A program made the position numbers and the translations under genes. 64,000 bases of DNA from contig NC_092568.1 of NCBI RefSeq assembly GCF_037975245.1, forward strand, positions 9,065,001-9,129,000, written 5' to 3'. Source of the stretch: Apostichopus japonicus. Lineage: Eukaryota > Echinodermata > Holothuroidea > Aspidochirotida > Stichopodidae. Positions within the stretch are counted from its first letter, which is position 1, and each line of letters opens with the position of its first letter. Below, piece by piece: positions 56,582-64,000 of this stretch. The notes beneath the pieces were generated by a model. It did no database searches. It saw nothing but the letters and a program-made list of their open reading frames with translations, and had not been told where the DNA came from.

Positions 56582-56586
56582 TATAG
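56501..56586. repeat. (TA)n microsatellite
   Basis: About 86 bp of TA dinucleotides with AATATA interruptions at both ends. A further 22-bp TA tract is at about 56688-56710. Confidence 0.95.
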
Positions 56587-56710
56587 GTATATATTGACAT
56601 TTATTTAGTTGTTTTCCAGCACAGCTGAGCACACAGTTTTCTGTAGTAGTTGTGCTTTTAAGCCTTTATTATTATTATTAAATATGTATATATATATATA
56701 TATATATATA

Positions 56711-58660
56711 AATATAAATAAATGATATTATGTATAATAAATTATCAATATATGGTGATAAGTTTCAAGTGACTTCTGACAACAATTGCACAGCAAGTGC
56801 ACATACCGTAGTCTTATGCCAATAAGTCAGTTTAAAAATGCAACCACGAGTAAAAGATCTTCCTTCTTTATATCTCAGTAGTAAAAATTAATTCGCTAAT
56901 CTCAAAAGTTAAACCACGGATGTATTACCTATACAATATACTTCCCATGTTTGAACAATGTTTTTCAGTTATCGTTTCTACCGCAGACACTATATAGTCA
57001 CTGCGTAATACTTTCGTTTGTGGTTAATAAGTTTGCACTTTTCAGCAAAGAAAACAAAAAGGTTCATTTTTTTCTATTTCGTATTCATTTAGTTTCAACA
57101 TCAGGAAGGTGTTTATATTCAAAAACAAATAGACTTCACCCGCCGAACATCTTGACCGTGTTTAAATCAACTATATCGGTGCTACATAGCTGGACAATTT
57201 AATTAAAGAAAGTCAATCTGTATCATCATAAATTAACTGGGAACCTAAATCCTCAAATCTTCCAGTGATTGTTTTAAACCCTAACTTATTTTGTATTTTA
57301 GCCAAAAACATTTGCATTAGGAACACGCCGACCTGACAGTATACCTTAATTTCCATTAGCACATGTTGACAATCTGTACACAGGATACTGGTCTATATTA
57401 CGACTCTCAGGTACTTCAAGAAATAAACACTTTAAACCAATCTTTAGCATGAAATAACGATCTTTATTTATGGTACGGTAATAAAATAAGTAATAAGAAT
57501 CCTCTTATGCCTCCTTAAATGCCGTAAAAACTTCTCTAACATGACCCTATGCCAGTTTGACGTGAAATAAGTGGTAAATTATCTTTTGAGAGAAATGTCG
57601 GATTACTTGTAAAGTAACTAATGTATCTTGAATGAACATAAATATGTTTGCTTTTCCCATTTCACCTTTGGGGTGTTTGATCTATTTTCTGTTGTTCTGG
57701 AACAAAATATATGTTGTCCAGAACAAAAACAAAAAAAACCCCCCTGAGATTGTTGCGTTTTAAGAACATACGAACATAGTGATTGATCGTATGTTCCCTG
57801 CACCATCATATATGTTATTACTTCTACCTATAGGACCGGTATTGATGAGTCCGTAAATGTCTCTCCGCCCCCTTCCCCTTCCCCTAATTGGATCTAAGTT
57901 GTTATTTCAATTAGGTTTTGATTTACTAGTATACTAAGTCGTGGAAAAGGGGTTATAAAAAGTGTTTGATCTGATTCTTTAGTTACTGAGTATGTACAAT
58001 GTTAATGTATAGCTTATCGGTGACGAGGATGGTCCGAATCGGTAGAAAATGTTCCTTGGTTCATTGATGAAAGGGGAGGGGTGGGAGAGGGGTGTGGGAA
58101 GGACATGGAGAACAATCAACAAGCAGTTATATGTACTGTTTAGTTCAATGAGGAATTCGTAAGTAAAAGGTTTATAATAAAAATCGACACGGTTAGTGAC
58201 ATTTCACGATTAAAATCAATTGTGGGACAGTATTTTACACTAACCTAAGTCGACATCAGATGAAAAAGTGATGTTTTGAAAGTTTCAAGAAATTAAAAAC
58301 GTATGAGAGAATATGGAGAGGTATTCTAAAACCTCTCTCAAAAATAACGTCGGATACCCATCAGGATGTTTCAATAATTTTTTTCTTTCAATTTTCTTGT
58401 TATTTATGATTCCAAAGACTTATTTATTTCAACTGTTCACTCGTTACTGTTTATCATGCTTTTGATTATTACTATAGTATTACTATTAATATGTGACTCT
58501 TCAAATAAACCATTAACTTCTTCCTATTTAATACTAAAGGACAAATATTAAATCTTAACCTGTTTTGTGTTCTACACAGATTTTCTTTTACAAAGCACCA
58601 TCTTCGTACGCCAAGAACCTTCCAACCATCAATATTTTCAATTAGTCTTTTGGTTAATCA
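56711..58660. other. Gene-free stretch
   Basis: No receptor exon or other gene was recognised in about 1.9 kb. Confidence 0.5.
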
Positions 58661-58811
58661 ATTTGGAGGATAATTGGAAGCGTCTTAATTAATGTTTTAG
58701 TAATCAATATGTTGTAATTTTTAATATACATATATAAATATATACATGATAATATTACAACATATCGATTACTCAAACATTAATTAAGACGCTTCCAATT
58801 ATTTTCCAAAT
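58661..58811. repeat. Near-perfect inverted repeat (58-bp arms)
   Basis: The left arm (58661-58718) and right arm (58754-58811) are reverse complements with about four mismatches in 58. Key shared block is AATTGGAAGCGTCTTAATTA. The 35-bp spacer is TA-rich (TATACATATATAAATATATA). The region could extrude as a cruciform, or fold as a long hairpin if transcribed within the receptor intron. It could be a small palindromic MITE. No target duplication was confirmed. Confidence 0.88.
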
Positions 58812-61800
58812 TCTGACATAGATAGTTTTTGGTATATTGAGTTTCATCCCCTCTCCCCTCCCCCCCCCCCCCTTCATATATAACTGCGTGCTCGGTTGTG
58901 TAATTAAACCAAACGTATATCAAATCATTGATAAGGAGCATGCGTAAAAAACTATAAATACATTTACATTTGCATTAATTGCTAGAAAACGTATCAAACA
59001 TTGTACCCCAAAAAATGACTCTTCTTTTTTTTTCTTTTTAAATTGATGAACAATATAAAAGGAATATAAATTTGCGGTGATAAGTCGGAATTTATTTCGG
59101 GACTTTTCTAATGAAGAAGAGGAATGTTAATATCACATAACTTGAAGCAGATTTATTTTCAACGAGTATAGGCCTAATTTTTTTTTTTTTTTTTTTGCAG
59201 GTCGTAAATCGTTTAAATTAGAGAGAAAAATTGTTGATATTTTTGATCGTAATCATGATTGAACAAGATAAATGGCTGGTTAGTTCACGATAATTAATTG
59301 CAGTTGTATAGTTGCGATGTTTTTCTTGGTTTTACCAATTATTAGTATGGGAATGTTTATTTACGAGTTGATGGTTTCGAGATACTATCAGAATATTTTA
59401 AAGTTTCTGACACATGTGGTAAGTGTATATGAAAATGATTAATTTGTAAGTGTTCTTCACAAAATATGTTTTTACATATGCCTATATATGTTGTGCAAAA
59501 ACGTCATTGAGAATAAAACAGCGCAGGCAAAAGAAAATAGAAAGTTACCAAAGGCATGGAAGTCTGCAGAAAAGAAGCCGAGGGGGGGGGTGGGGGGGGG
59601 GGGTAACTTTTGGGTTCTGTATAACCGTTTCACCGTCCAAAGAATTGTCTGGCTAACCGGTATACAATAAAATATAAAAAAAATGTAATGAATAACCAGA
59701 AACCGTCAAATTGAACAAATTTGCTCAGAAAAAAAATAAGAGCTGTGGATATTTTATTTACGAAAGGGCAGCATATTTGGGGTTCGTTTCTTCTTTGACT
59801 ACTCTGAGGTTTCAAGGGGAAGAGCCAACCCTCCCCACCCCCTGTGGATGACCAAAGCCCACAAATATTACTCCGCAAGTAAGTTGGATTTGATCAAACG
59901 ACTAGATTGTTGCATGTATAAAAAGGCAGTATATTATCATGAGCTAGTTGCTGTTTCCCCAACCCACCTCAGCTGAACCCCACCCCAACCCACCCAACTC
60001 CCCCACCCCCAAAATAGCAATGGTGTTTTAAATATTTGAAACACCTGTGGTGTGACATTAATGCCATGGTGAGCAAACAATGTATAGGCCTAGTTTCTGC
60101 TTATAAAGTGTATAGCCTATACTTGTGTATAGCAGGAGATTAAAATTATGTTCTAAACATAGCCAGTTGCTTGATTACAAGCTACAAAACGTGTTGGCGG
60201 GGAAAATCGCAAGAAGTCTATGCCTGCGCGCGAAACACATCGCTCAAAGAAAGTTAATCACAAAAGAGCTGCATAAATTTAGCTTGAATCTAAACAAGCT
60301 GACAGATAAACATCGCGTAAATCTACTTAAGCTTTAACCATCCACCATACCAGCAGACTGTACCAGATATTAAGGAGACGTGGTTCCATTTGTAGTACAT
60401 TTTGTATTTTACTCTTCGAGTTCCCCGACTACCCTTCTTTAAAACTTCCTACAAGCAGTTTTATGTCAAACTCTCTCGTAGAATCAGAAGATATTCTTTT
60501 GGCTCGTGTGGTAGATAAATTTTCCAAAATGAAATTACAATTTTCAAGTTATAAATCTGTCATTGGTATCCTGGTATACGAATTGCAATAAATTTATATT
60601 ATGTTTAACGAAACAAAAATTGTGCTAATATATACTGCAAATAATTCGAATTATGTAAATTTATTGGAGGAAAACAACTTGCGAGGTTGACATTAACAAA
60701 ATAACGTAACATTGCAGGCCAAACGCAGGCTTTACATAGAGGTTCACTTATAACACAAAATATGTTGTATGTTGTCTTTAATTTACCCTCCAACTCCTCT
60801 CAACGCCCCCCCCCTCACCACCCCCCTCCCCTCCCCCTTCTCACCCGCCTTCCCTCAGCTTTTTATCATGAATGCTATCTCTCACTGAATTAGGTCCGAT
60901 TGCTCCTCGTTCTATTAAAATAGTTATAAAAACAAATTTCCTTTTTGTAAATGCTTAACCTTATGTTCTATAGTTTGATTCCGCAGGCTTACATATCGAC
61001 CCCCCCCCCACCCCCCCCCCCCAACACACACACACCTCTGTTACTCCGTACACATTGAATTAGCCCCGTCGTATTTCGGGTATATTGGAATGTTGCTAGC
61101 TTGTACATTAAATTCGAAAAAAAGTTTAGAATTATTAAATGGTAATTGCTTATAATAACCCAAACCACAACTTGCAGTATAATTCATGGTCATATTTATG
61201 GGTTCACTCAACCTTGTTTATATTATTATACAGGGATTGTTTGATAAATGAAACTTCGTTTTTTTGTTTCATTGCGTATATTACATGTATACGCTATACG
61301 AATTAGTTGGTCAGTTTTGTTCAAATCTAAAAAAAATTTAAAAAAAGGAGAGCAAAAAACCCAACTCGCACAGCTGCGATTATTGATTTAGCCATCAAAG
61401 AATTGATTTTCAAGTCTGGCCCCTCGATTGCCACTTAACTAACACCAACCAACCCAAATGAAACGAAAGTAAATTAATTATATGACCAACCGTATACTGT
61501 ATAATTTCTGTTTAATACACGTTGGTTGACCTTTTTTTTTTAACGGAAGCTTCCCATAACTTTCGTCTCCTTGAATATATAAATATTAAAATTATGATTT
61601 AGTTTGAAACAATATAAAATAATTACGAAATAAAATTGGATATCACTTCCCAAGTTTTAAACAAAACAAAAAACAAATGCCCTGGATATGTTTCCGCGAA
61701 TCAATCATTGCTCAAGGTCATCAAGATTGCCCTGTAAATGTAAAATAAAATAAAATACAAACTCTTTTTTTATCCTGTTAGAAATTTGGTAACATTTTAA

Positions 61801-61917
61801 TCAAAAGTACTTTTATGACGGTGTTTAGAGTTCATGACTATACCCTAACACATTTCCAGGAAGGTCAATCGAACGATGAAAACTTCTCATGCAGTTTTAA
61901 AAAAAGTGAAAAAGAGA
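58812..61917. other. Gene-free stretch
   Basis: No exon was supported in about 3.1 kb. A 70-codon frame at 60125-60337, rich in Lys, Leu and Arg, is the least repeat-like open frame here but shows no known domain. C/G runs occur near 58859-58872, 59581-59602, 60808-60838 and 61001-61022. Confidence 0.45.
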
Positions 61918-62105
61918 AAGGAAATAATGAATCGAGGGTGACAGTTTAAAAAGTTACCATGTAGTTTTTCTTCTTTCATATAATTGCGGGCAATACTGCT
62001 GACCTTCAACAGTTAGTTCATATTTCTTTTGTCTTTATTAAATTGATAAATGGTTAGAATATATTTTATGTATGATATCACTTTTTTAATATTTAAAGCA
62101 ATCTT
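61918..62105 (+). repeat. Direct duplication, copy 1 (partner at 62505-62689)
   Basis: A block of about 188 bp from AAAGGAAATAATGAATCGAG to AAAGCAATCTT recurs 587 bp downstream in the same orientation. Identity is high in the first 75 bp (for example ATATAATTGCGGGCAATACT) and lower after small indels. Between the copies a 27-bp ATTTCAACATTCTTTCGTTG segment is itself duplicated in tandem (62142-62168 and 62173-62199). Confidence 0.85.
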
Positions 62106-62504
62106 TTTTTTCTTTTTCTTTTTCTGTTTTTTCCAAATTTTATTTCAACATTCTTTCGTTGCATAAATAATAATTTCAACATTCTTTCGTTGCATAAATT
62201 ATAAAGGAACATAACATGAAAATAATTTATACGATTGATGAAGTCTATACCAAAATAAGAGATTGCATTTCTTAAATGCATTATGTAAAGTATTATAGGA
62301 AATGGGCGCATGAAATTTAGACGTTTGTAAATATTCTTCTACTTGAAGCATATACATTTAAATCGAAATAAAAATTCGTTTAAATTAGGGAGTTCTTCTT
62401 CAACTTTCTTCTTGAAAATATAATATTTTAGGTGGAAAATCAGAAAGTTGTAGGGGTGCTTTAAGCACAATTTTGTACCCGAAATAAATGTCCTGCTTTG
62501 AAAA

Positions 62505-62689
62505 AAAGGAAATAATGAATCGAGGGTAACAGTTTAAAAAGTTACCATGTAGTTTTTTATCTTTCATATAATTGCGGGCAATACTGATGACATTCATTAA
62601 TTCTTTCATATTTCCTTTATTAAATTGATAAATGGTTAAAATTTATTTTATGTATCATATCATTTTTTGTTAATATTTAAAGCAATCTT
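62505..62689 (+). repeat. Direct duplication, copy 2 (partner at 61918-62105)
   Basis: Second copy of the block, with substitutions and small deletions. The two copies frame about 400 bp of unrelated AT-rich sequence. This could be a segmental duplication or the short terminal direct repeats of an element, but no TG..CA ends or target duplication are apparent. Confidence 0.85.
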
Positions 62690-63091
62690 GGTTATATAAA
62701 AAAAAACAATTGATTTACAATCATGGGCAATTTTTAAGATTTTTTATTATTAATCTTGATATATTATAACTATAAGTATTGTGTGTGTGTAAACTATGTG
62801 TAATAGGAAGTTACAATTAGGAGTAAGTCTATAATATTTATATTTAATTTGTTCCTACATTGTTTTGATGTATTCAGGAACAGTAAAGTGAACAGTGAAG
62901 TGAGGAAAATGAAATATTTTTCTATAACTGTTTCTTCTTTCATTGCCTCCCAAACGACGAGAGACTATCTTGATGTTACAATAGAAAAAAATTCTACCTG
63001 TTTGATTATTTCTAAGTTGAGTATATTAACAGTGGCGTTTATATAGAGACGACTGATATCGTCGCCCATGCACCTACCATCACCCCCCCCC
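62690..63091. other. Gene-free stretch
   Basis: No exon was recognised. It ends in a run of nine C residues (63083-63091) that forms the insertion site of the next element. Confidence 0.5.
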
Positions 63092-63477
63092 CAGTGGCGG
63101 AGCGTCCATTCAGTCAGGGGGCGGATGCCCCGCCTGCATGACGGACTCAAATAGACTGCTGGTGCCCTTTTCAGCTCTTTACCACTTTTTACTTATTCGT
63201 GATTATTGACTTTTTTTATTGCTCTCTCATCTACTTATTGACATTTGTCACATTTGTTGGTGTGTAATTTGGCGATGACACCTATTTATACTTCGTTTAT
63301 CTGCAAATTAGCCAGGCCCGGAAAGGGTCATTTCCGGCGATCTAGGGAGTATCTTTACTCAAAAAAATTCTGTACGCTACTCGCCAACCAGTGGTGGCGC
63401 TCCGCTTAGATATTGTCGAAAGCGCCCCTACAGACCATTCTCGCCCCTCCTGACCAATACCCCTAGCTCCGCCACTG
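63092..63477. mobile_element. Non-autonomous hAT-type element in a C run
   Basis: The left end CAGTGGCGGAGC and the right end GCTCCGCCACTG are perfect 12-bp inverted repeats. The element is 386 bp without coding capacity. It is bracketed by C runs (63083-63091 and 63478-63487). An 8-bp CCCCCCCC target duplication is therefore compatible but cannot be proved. The end sequence CAGTGGCGGAGC is close to that of the element at 26577 (CAGTGGCGTAGG), so they are relatives with different interiors. Confidence 0.75.
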
Positions 63478-64000
63478 CCCCCCCCCCAATCCAACCATAT
63501 CTGTACTTAAAAAAAAAACCTCATCCCCACTAGGTAAAAATGAGATTCATGAGATACACCACTCCTAGCTTCATTCCAAGCCAACCGTTTTATTTACGTT
63601 ACATATTTAGATATTTACGAATGGTGTGAACTAGATTTAATGCATATGTTATCCCCATTTAATTGTATAATATGTTGTGATAAGTAAATATAGCCGAAGA
63701 TTCAATTTGATGGAATAAAGAAATGGGAATTAACGATTTCTCTGCTCTAGTCTAAAACTAGCTTAGTTCACACCTGTCATATTTTGCAAAGCACTTACCG
63801 TGACCCGAACGAAAAATCGATATTTTAACAATAAAGAAGAAAACAATAACCCATCGTTTTTTTCCCAAAGAGTAAAGATTTACATTCATTTTTTAGAAGT
63901 TTGAAAATCAATGTTAAAAGTTGAACTATAGACTTAATGGTTAGGGGGAAACCCCTTGAATCCCCTTTTAGGAATAACAGGTTACAGGTTATAAATCCTA
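63478..64000. other. Gene-free stretch to the window edge
   Basis: AT-rich sequence with no recognisable exon or repeat. Confidence 0.5.

Noticed and set aside
60125-60337. 70-codon basic, Leu-rich frame
   Set aside because: It is not repeat-derived, but there is no recognised domain, splice site pair or conservation evidence. It is kept only as an unassigned frame.
52615-62609. Second exon of the receptor among downstream plus-strand frames
   Set aside because: None of the frames carries TM4-TM7 landmarks (TM4 Trp, loop-2 Cys, FxxCWxP, NPxxY).
61918-62689. LTR pair of a small retroelement
   Set aside because: No TG..CA termini, target duplication or internal coding was found. A segmental duplication is simpler.

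Overview
This is a stretch of AT-rich, intron- and repeat-dominated animal DNA, not a compact microbial genome. The evidence is the near absence of long open frames, one exon ending in a canonical GT splice donor, very long (TA)n microsatellites, tRNA-derived SINE-like copies, several non-autonomous DNA transposons with intact inverted ends, and one dispersed repeat of a type I associate with echinoderms, hemichordates and amphioxus. The 8-bp palindrome TAGGCCTA recurs at least eight times, which I also associate with echinoderm-type sequence. My best guess is a marine invertebrate deuterostome, probably an echinoderm. That is inference, and the species cannot be fixed from the sequence alone.

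Genes: only one convincing coding segment is present. It is the first coding exon (52053-52495, + strand) of a class A neuropeptide-type G-protein-coupled receptor. It covers the extracellular N-terminus and transmembrane helices 1-3 and stops inside the DRY motif at a phase-2 splice donor. No following exon was recognised in the remaining 11.5 kb, so the first intron probably runs past the window edge. The other open frames are short, fall in repeats, or show no family likeness.

Layout: 1-7470 holds no gene, a degraded tRNA-like copy (1586-1642), a divergent SINE (3236-3345) and three (TA)n tracts. At 7477-7853 there is a fold-back element. From 7854 to 20831 there is gene-free sequence with (TA)n tracts and one hAT-like relic (14778-14926). 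At 20832-21418 lies a nested tandem repeat. From 22466 to 22984 there is a small inverted-repeat element (22466-22569) and a second hAT-like relic. From 25619 to 27732 there is a repeat nest: a 197-bp (TA)n tract, then a 1.24-kb unit bounded by inverted repeats that contains a hAT-type element with target duplication, a tRNA-derived SINE and palindromic AGTGATATATCACT units. At 35958-36306 there is a long (GTAA)n tract. At 44031-44524 lies a near-pristine hAT-type element with perfect 14-bp ends and a perfect 8-bp target duplication. It shares an internal core with the 26.6-kb element. From 46.8 to 50 kb there is a GC-rich island, an inverted-repeat element and a duplicated block beside (TA)n. 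Then come the receptor exon and, in its presumed intron, a 5'-truncated SINE, a deuterostome-type dispersed repeat, a 58-bp-arm hairpin, a 185-bp direct duplication and a third hAT-type element (63092-63477).

I found no multi-gene system, CRISPR array, rRNA or functional tRNA gene. The window's interest lies in the receptor fragment and in the structure and nesting of its mobile elements.
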